A stretch of 64,000 nt of DNA from Ruminococcaceae bacterium AM07-15 (GTDB taxonomy: Bacteria > Bacillota > Clostridia > Oscillospirales > Butyricicoccaceae), in contig QUDE01000013.1 in assembly GCA_003477405.1 (NCBI GenBank), positions 1-64,000 on the forward strand, written 5' to 3'. A program made the position numbers and the translations under genes. Below the pieces are notes generated by a model, which saw only the letters and a list, made by a program, of their open reading frames with translations, did no database searches and was not told the DNA's origin. Positions 38,303 through 46,828 of the stretch are shown one piece after another (position 1 is the first letter of the stretch; every line of letters begins with the position of its first letter).

Positions 38303-39094
38303 ATGACCCGTTTTTACAGCCTGGCCAGTTCCTCTTCGGGGAACTGCTCGGTGTTCCAGGGAGGAGGCCGTACCCTGCTCATCGATGGGGGCACCAACAC
38401 CAAGTACATCCGCAATGCCCTGTCCCAGCTGGGCATTGCGTTGGGCGATATCACCGATGTGCTCATCACCCACACCCATTCCGACCATATCAGCGCTTTG
38501 CCAGTGCTGACCAAGCACTGCCAGGCGCCCATCCATGCCACCGCCCCCACGGTGGAAGGGCTGAAAGCAAAGTGTGCCCACGACCAGCTGGAAGCCGTGG
38601 AGCCCGACACGCCCTTCTGGCTTGGGGAGGTGCGCATCACTCCCTTCCTCACGCCCCATGACTGCCCGGGCAGCTGCGGTTTTTTGCTGGAGACCCAAGA
38701 GGGGAAGCTGGGCTATTGCACCGATTTGGGGCACCTGCCGGACTCTGTGTTTGAAACTCTGCGAGGGGCCGAGACGGTGTTTCTGGAATCCAACCACGAT
38801 GTGTATCAGCTGAAAAACGGGGAATATCCCTATTATCTCAAGCAGCGGATTCTGTCGCCCCAGGGGCATTTGTCCAACGACGATGCCGCCCAGGCCGTGG
38901 CAGAATGGGGAAAATATGGGCTGCAAAAGGTGATCCTGGCCCATCTGAGCGAGCACAACAACCGGCCGGAGTGGGCGCTGGAAGAGACAGAGCGGGCGCT
39001 GCGGCTGGCAGGGCTCCGGGAGCAGGTGCAGGTGGCAGTGGCGCCTCATAAGGCACCCCTCTCCCTCACCGGGAAAGGAAGGGCCGCCGGATGA
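38303..39094 (+). CDS. walJ: WalJ/YycJ MBL-fold hydrolase
   Basis: The 263-residue metallo-beta-lactamase-fold protein has SLASSSSGNCS at the start, the metal motif THTHSDHISAL, PHDCPGSCGF, LGYCTDLGH and a late LAHLSEHNN His. WalJ proteins are nucleases or hydrolases linked to coordination of division with replication in Gram-positives. GGAAGGAAA precedes the ATG at 38303. It overlaps rlmH by four bases. Confidence 0.94.
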   Translation: MTRFYSLASSSSGNCSVFQGGGRTLLIDGGTNTKYIRNALSQLGIALGDITDVLITHTHSDHISALPVLTKHCQAPIHATAPTVEGLKAKCAHDQLEAVEPDTPFWLGEVRITPFLTPHDCPGSCGFLLETQEGKLGYCTDLGHLPDSVFETLRGAETVFLESNHDVYQLKNGEYPYYLKQRILSPQGHLSNDDAAQAVAEWGKYGLQKVILAHLSEHNNRPEWALEETERALRLAGLREQVQVAVAPHKAPLSLTGKGRAAG

Positions 39095-39546
39095 CAGGAG
39101 TCAAGCTGATCTGCGCTGGCAAGCTGAAGGAAGATTTTTATCTGAAAGCCTGCCAGGAATACCAAAAGCGGCTGAGCGCCTTTTGCCGCCTGGAGGTGCT
39201 GGAGATCCCCGAGGACACCCGTCCCGGTGGATTGGAGCGGGAAGGAGACAAGATCTTGGCCGCCATCCCGCCCCAGAGCTATGTGGTGGCAATGTGCATC
39301 GAAGGGGAAGAAATGAGCAGCCGGGAGCTGAGCCGGAAGATGGAAAAATGGCAAAATAGCGGCATTTCCCGCCTGTGCTTTATCATTGGCTCTTCCGAGG
39401 GCCTTTCGGATAAGGTGAAAAGCCGGGCCGGGCTGCGTCTGTCCATGTCCCCCATGACTTTTCCCCACCATTTGGCCAGGGTAATGGTGCTGGAGCAGAT
39501 CTATCGGGCCTTTTCCATTGCCGCAGGAAGCAAATATCACAAATAA
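39091..39546 (+). CDS. rlmH: 23S rRNA pseudouridine-1915 N3-methyltransferase
   Basis: The 151-residue SPOUT methyltransferase matches RlmH in length and motifs: GKLKEDFY near the start, CFIIGSSEGLSDKVKSRA as the SAM-binding knot, and the C-terminal MTFPHHLARVMVLEQIYRAF with the family signature. The last residues GSKYHK are the near-invariant (Y)H-K tail. It ends the Wal locus at a strong terminator. Confidence 0.96.
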   Translation: MTGVKLICAGKLKEDFYLKACQEYQKRLSAFCRLEVLEIPEDTRPGGLEREGDKILAAIPPQSYVVAMCIEGEEMSSRELSRKMEKWQNSGISRLCFIIGSSEGLSDKVKSRAGLRLSMSPMTFPHHLARVMVLEQIYRAFSIAAGSKYHK

Positions 39547-39547
39547 T

Positions 39548-39592
39548 AATCCCCCTTTTCCTTGCATTTTTTAGGGAAAAGGGGGATTTTTT
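39548..39592 (+). terminator. Terminator of the Wal locus
   Basis: AATCCCCCTTTTCC pairs with GGAAAAGGGGGATT and is followed by T-run. Confidence 0.9.
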
Positions 39593-39714
39593 GCATCTTA
39601 TTCATTTTATTGAAAAAAACGATTGGAAAACATATGCATTATTTGATATAATAATATGAATTATTTGATCTGATAAAGAGAAAAATGAAAAAAGCAAGTA
39701 AAGAGGAGAGGGAT

Positions 39715-41040
39715 ATGAGAAAAGAAGAAAAAGGACACTCTGCGGGAGAACAGCTGAAAAAATCAGTCAGCTTTTTGGAAGCGCTGGCGCTGGTGGTAGG
39801 TATGATCATCGGCAGCGGTATTTTCCTCAAGCCCGGCGTGGTGCTGGAAAGCGCCGGGAGCTTGCCCATGGCCTTGGTGGCCTGGGCGGCTGGCGGTATC
39901 ATCACTTTGGCTGCTGCTTTGTCGGTGGCGGAGATCGCTTCGGCCATTCCGAAAACCGGTGGCTTGTATGTGTATCTGGAAGAATTATACGGGAAAAAAT
40001 GGGGATTCCTCCTGGGATGGGTCCAGTCGGTGATTTCCTATCCCGCCTCCATCGCCGCCCAGGCCATTGCCTTTGCCACCTATGCAGCGGTGTTTTTCCC
40101 CATGGGGGCATGGCAGCAAAAGGCTTTGGCTATTTTCGTGATGGCTTTTGTTTTGTGGATGAACATTCTGTCCACCAAATATGGCGGCATCATCCAGACA
40201 GTGGCCACCTTCGGCAAGCTGATCCCGGTGGCGGCCATTATCGCCTTCGGCCTGCTTTCCGGCGGTGAGCTGAATTTTGCCGCAGGAAGCGCCACCGGCG
40301 CCGCCGGATTGGGAGCGGCCATCCTGGGTACACTGTGGGCCTATGACGGCTGGATCGGCGTGACCAATATGGCTGGGGAACTGAAGAACCCGGGCAAGGA
40401 CCTGCCCCGGGTCATTTCCTTTGGCGTGCTCTTTGTGGTGGCGGTGTATGTGGTCTTTAACCTGGCGGTATTCATGGTGCTGCCCTACGACCAGGTGGCG
40501 GGAGCAGCGACGCCTGGCGCTGCGGCTGCGGTGGCCCTGTTTGGAGAGAAAGGCGCCGCCTTTATCACCGCAGGCATTATGATATCGGTGTTCGGCGCCA
40601 TGAATGGTTACACTATGACGGCGGCCCGGGTGCCTTTGGCCATGGGTCACCGGGGCCAGCTCCCCTTCAGCCAGGTACTGGGGGCGCTGCATCCCAAATA
40701 CGGCACACCGGCCAACGCTCTGATCTTTCAGTGCGGATTGGCGGCCATTTATATCCTGTCCGGCTCCTTTAACACCCTGACCGATCTTTTGATCTTTGTG
40801 CTGTGGATCTTCTTCACCATGGGTGTTCTGGGCGTCTTTATCCTGCGGAAAAAGCACCCGGATAAAAAAGGTCCCTATCGGGTGCCCCTTTATCCGGTGG
40901 TACCCATTGTGGGGGCACTGGGGGCCATGTATATCCTCATCAGCACGGTGATCTCTGATCCTGTCCAGTCGCTGGTGGGCATCGGCCTGACATTGATCGG
41001 TCTGCCGGTCTATGCATTTCTGGAAAAGAAGAAGGGCTAA
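39715..41040 (+). CDS. APC-family amino acid permease (SteT/LAT-like)
   Basis: About 441 residues with some 12 transmembrane segments. The first one carries the APC signature VGMIIGSGIFLKPG. GGLYVYLEELYGKKWGFLLG and AYDGWIGVTNMAGELKNPGK are typical of the L-type/SteT serine-threonine exchanger branch. It moves amino acids across the membrane by exchange or proton coupling; the substrate is not certain. The start at 39715 follows GGAGAGG. A DMT transporter follows within four bases. Confidence 0.92.
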   Translation: MRKEEKGHSAGEQLKKSVSFLEALALVVGMIIGSGIFLKPGVVLESAGSLPMALVAWAAGGIITLAAALSVAEIASAIPKTGGLYVYLEELYGKKWGFLLGWVQSVISYPASIAAQAIAFATYAAVFFPMGAWQQKALAIFVMAFVLWMNILSTKYGGIIQTVATFGKLIPVAAIIAFGLLSGGELNFAAGSATGAAGLGAAILGTLWAYDGWIGVTNMAGELKNPGKDLPRVISFGVLFVVAVYVVFNLAVFMVLPYDQVAGAATPGAAAAVALFGEKGAAFITAGIMISVFGAMNGYTMTAARVPLAMGHRGQLPFSQVLGALHPKYGTPANALIFQCGLAAIYILSGSFNTLTDLLIFVLWIFFTMGVLGVFILRKKHPDKKGPYRVPLYPVVPIVGALGAMYILISTVISDPVQSLVGIGLTLIGLPVYAFLEKKKG

Positions 41041-41043
41041 AGA

Positions 41044-41892
41044 ATGAAAAAACAGCAGGGGCTGTGGCAGCTCCATATGGCGGTGCTGCTGTTTGGTCTT
41101 TCGGGGCTGTTCGGCAAGGTGATATGCCAGCATTCTTTGGTCATCACTTGGGGCCGGGTGGTGTTTTCCGCTCTGTCCCTCCGCATTTGGCTGAAGATCC
41201 AGAAGGAGAATCCTTGGGCTGTGCCAGGGCGCACCAAAGCAGCTCTGGCGGCATTGGGCGTATTGCTGGCCTTCCACTGGAGCACCTTTTATCAGGCCAT
41301 CCAGGTTTCTACCGTGGCCATGGGCCTGATTTCCTTTTCGGCCTTTCCCATATTCGTCACCTTTTTGGAGCCGCTCTTTACCGGGAAAAAGCCCCGGGGC
41401 CGGGATGTGGCGCTGGCTTTTGTGGCCTTCGGCGGCATCCTGCTGGCCACTCCACTGGAAGGTGGGGGAACGCTGTGGCTGGGGGCCTTGTGGGGCCTTT
41501 TGTCCGGTTTCAGCTATGCTTTGCTGGGGCTGTTCAATCAAAAATGGGTGGGCAGCCTTCCAGCGGCCATGGTCTCCTTTTGGGAGCAGCTGTGGGCCGC
41601 TGTGATTTTGACCCCTTGCCTGCTTTGGCTGCGTCCTGTTCTGCATTTGTCCGATTGGGGCGGGCTTTTGCTGCTGGGGGTGGTGTTCACCGCTCTGTCT
41701 CATACCCTGTTTATCGGCAGCCTGCGCACCATCCGTGCCCAGACGGCCAGCGTGGTCTCCTGTCTGGAACCGGTGTATGGCATTTTGCTGGCGGCTTTGT
41801 TCCTGGGGGAGATCCCTTCCCTCCGGGAGGTGCTGGGAGGAGCCGTGGTCTTTGCCTGCGCCATCTGGGGCAGTCTGAAAAAGGAAGCATAA
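41044..41892 (+). CDS. EamA/DMT-superfamily transporter
   Basis: The 282-residue protein has about ten transmembrane helices arranged as two EamA repeats (first FGLSGLFGKVICQHS, second LLSGFSYALLGLFNQKW). These proteins usually export amino acids or metabolites. It lies directly behind the amino-acid permease, suggesting a joint role in amino-acid traffic. The substrate is unknown. Confidence 0.92.
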   Translation: MKKQQGLWQLHMAVLLFGLSGLFGKVICQHSLVITWGRVVFSALSLRIWLKIQKENPWAVPGRTKAALAALGVLLAFHWSTFYQAIQVSTVAMGLISFSAFPIFVTFLEPLFTGKKPRGRDVALAFVAFGGILLATPLEGGGTLWLGALWGLLSGFSYALLGLFNQKWVGSLPAAMVSFWEQLWAAVILTPCLLWLRPVLHLSDWGGLLLLGVVFTALSHTLFIGSLRTIRAQTASVVSCLEPVYGILLAALFLGEIPSLREVLGGAVVFACAIWGSLKKEA

Positions 41893-41918
41893 AAAAAGCG
41901 CCCAAAGGGCGCTTTTTT
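41891..41918. terminator. Bidirectional terminator between convergent transporter genes
   Basis: AAAAAAGCGCCC-AAA-GGGCGCTTTTTT, with T-runs on both strands. Confidence 0.92.
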
Positions 41919-41920
41919 CT

Positions 41921-43039
41921 TTACCGGTCCAGCAGCAGACACAGGGGAAGGAGCAGCAGAAGCAGCAGCACATTCACCAGGGTGAAATACAGAAGATACC
42001 GGCCTTTTTGTTCCGGCTGGGCCTTGCCGTAAATGCGGAAGGAAATCAGGCTGGCCAGGGAGGCCACCAGCGTGCCCAGGCCGCCCAGGTTGGAGCCCAG
42101 CAGCAGCGCGCCGCCTTTCTCGGTGAAGCCGGAAAGCAGCACGGCGGCGGGTACATTGCTGATCACCTGGCTCATCAGGGTGCAGGCGATCATCTCCCGG
42201 CCCTGGATGGCCTGGTACAGCGCTTGCTTTACTGGGGGGATGGCCCCCAGATTGCCCACAAAGAGAAAGAAAAACACAAAGGTCAGAAGCAGGCCGTAGT
42301 CCACACGGCGGAGGATGGGCCGGTCTTTGACTATAAGATAAAGCAGAACCAGCACAAAGGTGATGGGATAGGGCACCAGATGCAAAACGGTGCTCAGGCA
42401 CAGGGCGAAGAGCACGCCATAGGGCAAAATGGCTTTGAGGGAAAGGGGCCGGGGGCTTTGGCCGCTTTGTACCGAAAGACTTCCCCGGGGAATGGGGAGC
42501 AGCAGGAGAAGCAGCAGCAAAAGGGAAAGCCCAGCCACCGGCAGCACCCGGATGAAGAAATAGGGGGCGCTCATCTGGTAGCGGGAAAAAAGGAAGAGGT
42601 TCTGGGGATTGCCCACAGGGGTGGCCATACTTCCCAGGTTGGCCGCTGCCGTCTGGAGCACCACCACATATAAAAGGTGCTTTTCAAAGCCCGCACCTTT
42701 GAGCACCAGCACCGCAAAGGGCACAAAGGTCAAAAGGGCCACATCGTTTGTCACCAGCATGGAGGAGAAAAAGCACAGAAGCACCAAAACGGCGCACAGA
42801 CCCCGCAGGCTCCCTGCCCGCTGAATGGCGCTTTGGGCCAGTTTTTCAAACAGTCCGGCCCCTTCCAACCCCTGCACCACTGCCATCAGGCAAAAAAGAA
42901 GGGCAAGTACCCGCCAGTCGATGGCTTCCCCCATGGCCCGAAGGGAGAAGGGGGCAAAAAAGGCCGTCACAATGGCGGCCAGGGCTGCAATGGACAGCAC
43001 CGGCTCCCGCCGGAAAAATCCCGTGAGTTTGGACAACAT
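41921..43039 (-). CDS. SLC13/ArsB-type anion permease
   Basis: The 372-residue protein has about ten transmembrane segments. The LVTNDVALLTFVPFA and ATPVGNPQN stretches match the ion-transporter (IT) superfamily motifs of SLC13, CitM and ArsB/NhaD permeases, as does the second half SNVPAAVLLSGF. It would carry a dicarboxylate, sulfate, arsenite or Na+/H+. No ars or citrate genes are near, so the substrate is open. AGGTGA precedes the ATG. Confidence 0.88.
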   Translation of the reverse strand: MLSKLTGFFRREPVLSIAALAAIVTAFFAPFSLRAMGEAIDWRVLALLFCLMAVVQGLEGAGLFEKLAQSAIQRAGSLRGLCAVLVLLCFFSSMLVTNDVALLTFVPFAVLVLKGAGFEKHLLYVVVLQTAAANLGSMATPVGNPQNLFLFSRYQMSAPYFFIRVLPVAGLSLLLLLLLLLPIPRGSLSVQSGQSPRPLSLKAILPYGVLFALCLSTVLHLVPYPITFVLVLLYLIVKDRPILRRVDYGLLLTFVFFFLFVGNLGAIPPVKQALYQAIQGREMIACTLMSQVISNVPAAVLLSGFTEKGGALLLGSNLGGLGTLVASLASLISFRIYGKAQPEQKGRYLLYFTLVNVLLLLLLLPLCLLLDR

Positions 43040-43114
43040 CCCGTCACCTGCTTTTTCAAAAAATCACATACCGCTTTATTTTACCACTTGCGCCTTTTGG
43101 GGGCAACATCCCTC

Positions 43115-43144
43115 TTGCAAGGGCGGGGAGGGGTGTGCTACACT
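43115..43144 (+). promoter_or_regulatory. Promoter of the nitroreductase-hutD pair
   Basis: TTGCAA (43115-43120), an 18-base spacer and TACACT (43139-43144). Confidence 0.55.
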
Positions 43145-43198
43145 AAAATATAGAAAATGCCCTTGATACGGGGCGGAAAAGAAAGGATGGTTTTGCAT

Positions 43199-43720
43199 AT
43201 GAACGAAGTGATTCAAAATATCCTGAACCGGCGCAGCTGGCGCAGCTATGAGGAAAAGCAGATCAAGGAAGAAGAACTGGAGCAGATCATCCGCTGCGGC
43301 CTGTGGGCTCCCAGCGCCATGAACCAGCAGTCCTGGCATTTCACCGTGGTCCAGGACAAAGAGACCATCCAGCGCATCCGCAAGGGCTGCCAGGAGATGA
43401 TGGAGACCGACCGGGATATGTTCTACGGCGCTCCCACCCTGGTGATTGTCACCGGCAAACAGGACAACATCGCCCCTGTGGCCGACTGTTCTCTGGCCAT
43501 CCAGAATATGTTCCTTTCGGCAGCATCCCTGGGCATTGGCTCCTGCTGGATCAACTGCATCGGCCGCTACCTCACCACCCCTCAGGGCCAGGCCTTTGCC
43601 AAAGATGCCGGTATCCCGGAAGGCTATATCGGCGTGGCCGGCGTGATCCTGGGCTATCCCAAGGGAGAAGCACCCCAGGGCAAAGAGCGGGTAGAAGGCG
43701 CTGTGGACTACATCCGCTAG
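43199..43720 (+). CDS. Nitroreductase family FMN oxidoreductase
   Basis: The 173-residue protein has the nitroreductase signature: ILNRRSWRSYEEKQI (FMN phosphate-binding Arg/Ser), GLWAPSAMNQQSWHF, ADCSLAIQNMFLSAASLGIGSCWI and a GYPKGE C-terminus. It reduces quinones, nitroaromatics or an enzyme-specific substrate with NAD(P)H. Start 43199 has AAAGGA upstream at a longish distance. It is followed after five bases by hutD. Confidence 0.93.
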   Translation: MNEVIQNILNRRSWRSYEEKQIKEEELEQIIRCGLWAPSAMNQQSWHFTVVQDKETIQRIRKGCQEMMETDRDMFYGAPTLVIVTGKQDNIAPVADCSLAIQNMFLSAASLGIGSCWINCIGRYLTTPQGQAFAKDAGIPEGYIGVAGVILGYPKGEAPQGKERVEGAVDYIR

Positions 43721-43725
43721 AAGCT

Positions 43726-44289
43726 ATGGAAATGAGAAAATTGCCCCGTGAGGGGCACAAGGTCTCCACTTGGTCCGGCGGCTCCACCACCCAGGTGTAT
43801 ATTTTCCCGGAAGAAGCCGATTATGGCAAACGGGATTTCCTGTTTCGGGTGAGCAGCGCCGGGGTGGATTGTGACCGATCGGACTTTACGCCCCTTCCCG
43901 GGGTGGAGCGGCACATTATGGTGCTCAATGGCGCTCTGCGCCTCCTTTACGAAGGCCATGGAGAAAAAGACCTGGCGGTGCTGGAGCAGGACACCTTTTC
44001 CGGGGACTGGCACACCGTCAGCCTGGGTCAGGCCCAGGACTTTAACCTGATGCTCCGGGAGGGGACAAAAGGCTGCATTCAGGGCCTGCGGTTGAGAGCG
44101 GGCGAAAGCCATGCATTTTCCTTTTTTCCTGGGGAAAAGGGCGTGCTGCTGCTGTACCAGGGCAGCGGGGAGGCAAACCAGCTGTCTCTCAGTGAATGGG
44201 ACGGCTTACTCTGCCAAGGCCCGGGAGAGCTCAATGTAAAAGCACAGACAGACTGCATTCTGGCGCTGGCCCGGGTGCAACAGCAATAA
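43726..44289 (+). CDS. HutD/Ves family cupin-like protein
   Basis: The 187-residue protein matches HutD/Ves: WSGGSTTQVYIFPEEADY at the N-terminus, FRVSSAGVDCDRSDFTPLPG and ERHIMVLNGALRLLYEG. The family has a double cupin-like fold. HutD accompanies histidine utilisation in other bacteria, but no hut genes occur here. The molecular function is not established. The start may be 43726 or 43732. Confidence 0.85.
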   Translation: MEMRKLPREGHKVSTWSGGSTTQVYIFPEEADYGKRDFLFRVSSAGVDCDRSDFTPLPGVERHIMVLNGALRLLYEGHGEKDLAVLEQDTFSGDWHTVSLGQAQDFNLMLREGTKGCIQGLRLRAGESHAFSFFPGEKGVLLLYQGSGEANQLSLSEWDGLLCQGPGELNVKAQTDCILALARVQQQ

Positions 44290-44293
44290 AAAA

Positions 44294-44320
44294 AGACCGG
44301 AAGCTCAAGGCTTCCGGTCT
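44294..44320. terminator. Terminator hairpin, distal copy at the hutD/SBP boundary
   Basis: AGACCGGAAGC-TCAAG-GCTTCCGGTCT. An A-run precedes it, so it acts as a terminator on the minus strand. The near-identical stem recurs at 44505-44531. Confidence 0.75.
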
Positions 44321-44504
44321 CAGACTGTTGAAGAACTTATCTGGCTAGAGGGAACGGTTTGTCCTACCCTTTATCAATCCGCAAAAAGCCGCGACCTGTG
44401 CGTGGCTTTTTGCACCTATCAAGGGGCCAGTGTACGCCAAAGGCGTGCATGCAGTCCCTTGCAAAAACTCGAAAAAGTGGCTTGAGCCACTTTTTCGACA
44501 TGCT
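44321..44504 (-). repeat. Triple-hairpin terminator-nested element, copy 2
   Basis: On the minus strand: hairpin 1 TCGAAAAAGTGGC-TCAA-GCCACTTTTTCGA, a second stem with GCAAGGGACT and CCCCTTG, and a third GCAAAAAGCC...GGCTTTTTGC. The conserved tail AAGGGTAGGACAAAC to CAGTCTG ends it. It follows the 3' end of the peptide-binding lipoprotein gene and lies between two terminator copies. Confidence 0.82.
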
Positions 44505-44535
44505 AGACCGGAAGCCTTTGGCTTCCGGTCTTTTT
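44505..44535. terminator. Terminator hairpin, proximal copy after the SBP gene
   Basis: AGACCGGAAGCC-TTT-GGCTTCCGGTCT is followed by T-run on the plus strand. It serves both convergent genes. Confidence 0.8.
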
Positions 44536-44552
44536 GGCAATAGGGGGAAATT

Positions 44553-46094
44553 CTATTTCCAATACATGGCGTGCATATACAGTGTGCCGCCGGGGTACAT
44601 GATGACGCCGCCCAGATTTTCGTTATAAGCCCGCATATGCATATCCTGGTACAGCGGGACCTGGGGACACAGATCGTTGATCAGGGCGATGCATTCGGAC
44701 AGAACTTCCGCGCGCTCATCCGGGTCGATGGTGGCAGCGGCCTTGTCGATCAGAGCATCCACTTCCGGACTGTTCAGTCTAGTTCTGTTGGAAGCGCCGA
44801 TGGATTTGGTGTGATAAACACCCACCAGATACTGAATCATATCAGTGGCCGAATAATTGCCGATGGCTGCGGTATAGTTACCCTCAGATGTTACCGTCAA
44901 ATAGGTGGCCAGGTCCATGCTTTCGATCTCGCACTCGATGCCCAGCACTTCCTTCAGGTTGGCCTGCACCACTTCGCCAGCTCTCTTCTTCTGATCGTTG
45001 GAGCAGATGATGGAGAATTTCACATCGGCAGGGTCCACACCGGAAGCGGCCATATATTCCTTGGCTTTTTCCGGATCGTAGGGCAGGGTGTTTTCATCGG
45101 TGGCGCCCGGCATATTGTCCGGTGCCATGGAGTAGGAAGGTGTGCCCAGGTTGTTCAGGGCCACCTGCACCACATCTTCCTTGTTGATGGCGCAGTTCAT
45201 GGCGCGGCGCACATCCACATTGTCCAGACCGGGAACTTCGTTGTTGACCATCATCCACATATGGTTGGTGGCGGCGATCTTGTCCAGCTTGATACCGTCG
45301 GCCGCTTCCAGCCGCTCCACATCCATGGCTTCCACATCCACGATGTAGTCGACCTCACCGGCTTCCAGAGCGATGGTCCGGGAAGAGCCTTCGGGGATGA
45401 TCTTCCAGATCATGTGCTTGATGGAGGGCATGTGCTCTTCATCCCAGTAATCTTCGAACATTTCAAATTCCAGGCTGTCGCCCCGCTTCCATTCCACATG
45501 CTTGTAGGGGCCGGTGCCGATGGGATCGGTAGAAAAGTTATGGCCCTCATCCAGCAACTTTTTGGGCATGATCGCATTGCCGTGGTGGGACAGATCGCTC
45601 AGCAATATGGCGGACGGTCCTGGTGTGGTGATTTTAACGGTATAATCATCTACTTTTTCAATTTTTTCAACAGACGCATTGTATAGATTGATTTCAGGGC
45701 AGGTCTTGGCATAGGTGATGGAAGTTACCACATCGTCGGCAGTCATTTCTTCACCGTTGTGGAACTTGACGCCTTTGCGCAGATGGAAGACCCATTCCGT
45801 TTCGCTGGTGTTTTCAAAGGATTCGGCTAAAGCTCCCTCCATCTCCATATCTTCATTCATCCGGGTCAACTGACTAAATGTTAAAGCATTCATATAACTG
45901 GATGCGATAGCATTTTGTTCTGTGGGCGATAGAGTCGGTGGTTCTGCCATAGTAGCGATGATAATGGTATCTTTTTTACCGCCTTTGCCGCCGGAGCCTT
46001 TTTCTCCGCCGTCCTTGCTGCATCCAAACAGGATACCCAGGGTCATTACTGCCACAAGCAGCAAACTGAGGACACGCCATTTTCTGTTTCTCAT
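44553..46094 (-). CDS. Family 5 ABC transporter substrate-binding lipoprotein (oligopeptide/dipeptide type)
   Basis: The 513-residue protein has a lipoprotein signal (LLLVAVMTLGILFGCS, lipobox Cys near residue 28), then the SBP family 5 core: PPTLSPTEQNAIASS, WVFHLRKGVKFHNGEEMTAD, DPIGTGPYKHVEWKRGD and RRAMNCAINKEDVV. It would bind peptides or a similar solute at the outer face. No permease or ATPase genes are beside it, so it must share a transporter encoded elsewhere. The start at 46094 has GAGGTG upstream. Confidence 0.93.
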   Translation of the reverse strand: MRNRKWRVLSLLLVAVMTLGILFGCSKDGGEKGSGGKGGKKDTIIIATMAEPPTLSPTEQNAIASSYMNALTFSQLTRMNEDMEMEGALAESFENTSETEWVFHLRKGVKFHNGEEMTADDVVTSITYAKTCPEINLYNASVEKIEKVDDYTVKITTPGPSAILLSDLSHHGNAIMPKKLLDEGHNFSTDPIGTGPYKHVEWKRGDSLEFEMFEDYWDEEHMPSIKHMIWKIIPEGSSRTIALEAGEVDYIVDVEAMDVERLEAADGIKLDKIAATNHMWMMVNNEVPGLDNVDVRRAMNCAINKEDVVQVALNNLGTPSYSMAPDNMPGATDENTLPYDPEKAKEYMAASGVDPADVKFSIICSNDQKKRAGEVVQANLKEVLGIECEIESMDLATYLTVTSEGNYTAAIGNYSATDMIQYLVGVYHTKSIGASNRTRLNSPEVDALIDKAAATIDPDERAEVLSECIALINDLCPQVPLYQDMHMRAYNENLGGVIMYPGGTLYMHAMYWK

Positions 46095-46402
46095 TCCGTA
46101 CACCTCATTTTCCGGTTCCCGGATCCGGCCCGATCCGGGGAAAGTATTTTCAGGGGCTTTCCCTGAATTGCTTTCAGTATAGCGCAGTTTATTTATTTTG
46201 CAATATATTTTTTAAAAATTATCCCTGATATCTATATAATTTGTACAAGTTTGTTGTTTTAAGTGTTTTTTATTGTAACAAATAACCAGAGGATTGCAGC
46301 GGAGTGCTTGCTTTACAGACAGAAAAAAACCGGCCGGATGGCCGGGGAAGATGGGGCGGAAAGAATAAAAAAACAGCCCGCTCTATTGAGCAGGCTGTTT
46401 TT
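46095..46402. other. AT-rich upstream region of the substrate-binding protein gene
   Basis: AT-rich DNA (46190-46262) probably holds the minus-strand promoter. A hairpin after the tRNA (AAACAGCCTGCT with its complement, 46368-46402) resembles its terminator. No gene is seen. Confidence 0.5.
46368..46402 (-). terminator. Terminator of tRNA-Arg
   Basis: On the minus strand AACAGCCTGCTC-AATA-GAGCGGGCTGTTTTTTT follows the CCA end. Confidence 0.75.
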
Positions 46403-46479
46403 TGGCACGCCCAACAGGATTCGAACCTGTGACCTTCTGATTCGTAGTCAGACACTCTATCCAGCTGAGCTATGGGCGC
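46403..46479 (-). tRNA. tRNA-Arg (anticodon ACG)
   Basis: A 77-base cloverleaf: acceptor GCGCCCA/TGGGCGT, D-arm AGCTCAGCTGGATAGAG, anticodon loop CTACGAA, T-arm ACAGG-TTCGAAT-CCTGT, encoded CCA. Confidence 0.95.
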
Positions 46480-46564
46480 ATGTTCCGCATTTGGAACGCT
46501 TAATTATAATACCATGCTCCCCTGAAAAAAGCAAGAGAAATTTTTGTTTTTTCGGAAAAAATTT

Positions 46565-46587
46565 GCGCCCCGGAAAACCCGGGGCGC
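46565..46587 (-). terminator. Terminator hairpin, distal copy before tRNA-Arg
   Basis: GCGCCCCGG-AAAA-C-CCGGGGCGC. The same hairpin recurs at 46788-46816 on the other side of repeat copy 3. Confidence 0.75.
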
Positions 46588-46787
46588 GCGGACAATAAAA
46601 AGGATGCAGGATCAAAAGGATCCATAGCCTGCTTTTCATCAATCCACAAAAAGCGGCGACCTGTGCGTCGCTTTTTGTACCGATCAAGGGGCCAGTGTGG
46701 CCCGTTGCCACTAAGGGTGGACAACGGGCTGCGCGCAGCCCATTGCAAAAATTCGAAAAAGCGGTCGATGCCGCTTTTTCGAGGGTC
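46588..46787 (-). repeat. Triple-hairpin terminator-nested element, copy 3 (variant middle stem)
   Basis: On the minus strand: hairpin 1 TCGAAAAAGCGGC-ATCG-ACCGCTTTTTCGA, and hairpin 3 ACAAAAAGCGACGCACAGG...CGCTTTTTGT. The middle stem is rebuilt, with GCCCGTTG paired to CAACGGGC in place of the usual GCACGCC-TTT-GGCG core. It lies 3' of the flotillin gene between two terminator copies. Confidence 0.8.
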
Positions 46788-46816
46788 TTTGCGCCCCGGA
46801 AAACCCGGAGCGCAAA
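46788..46816 (-). terminator. Terminator hairpin, proximal copy after the flotillin gene
   Basis: On the minus strand TTTGCGCTCCGG pairs with CCGGGGCGCAAA (one mismatch), 12 bases past the stop at 46829. Confidence 0.75.
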
Positions 46817-46828
46817 GGCAGGAGATTC

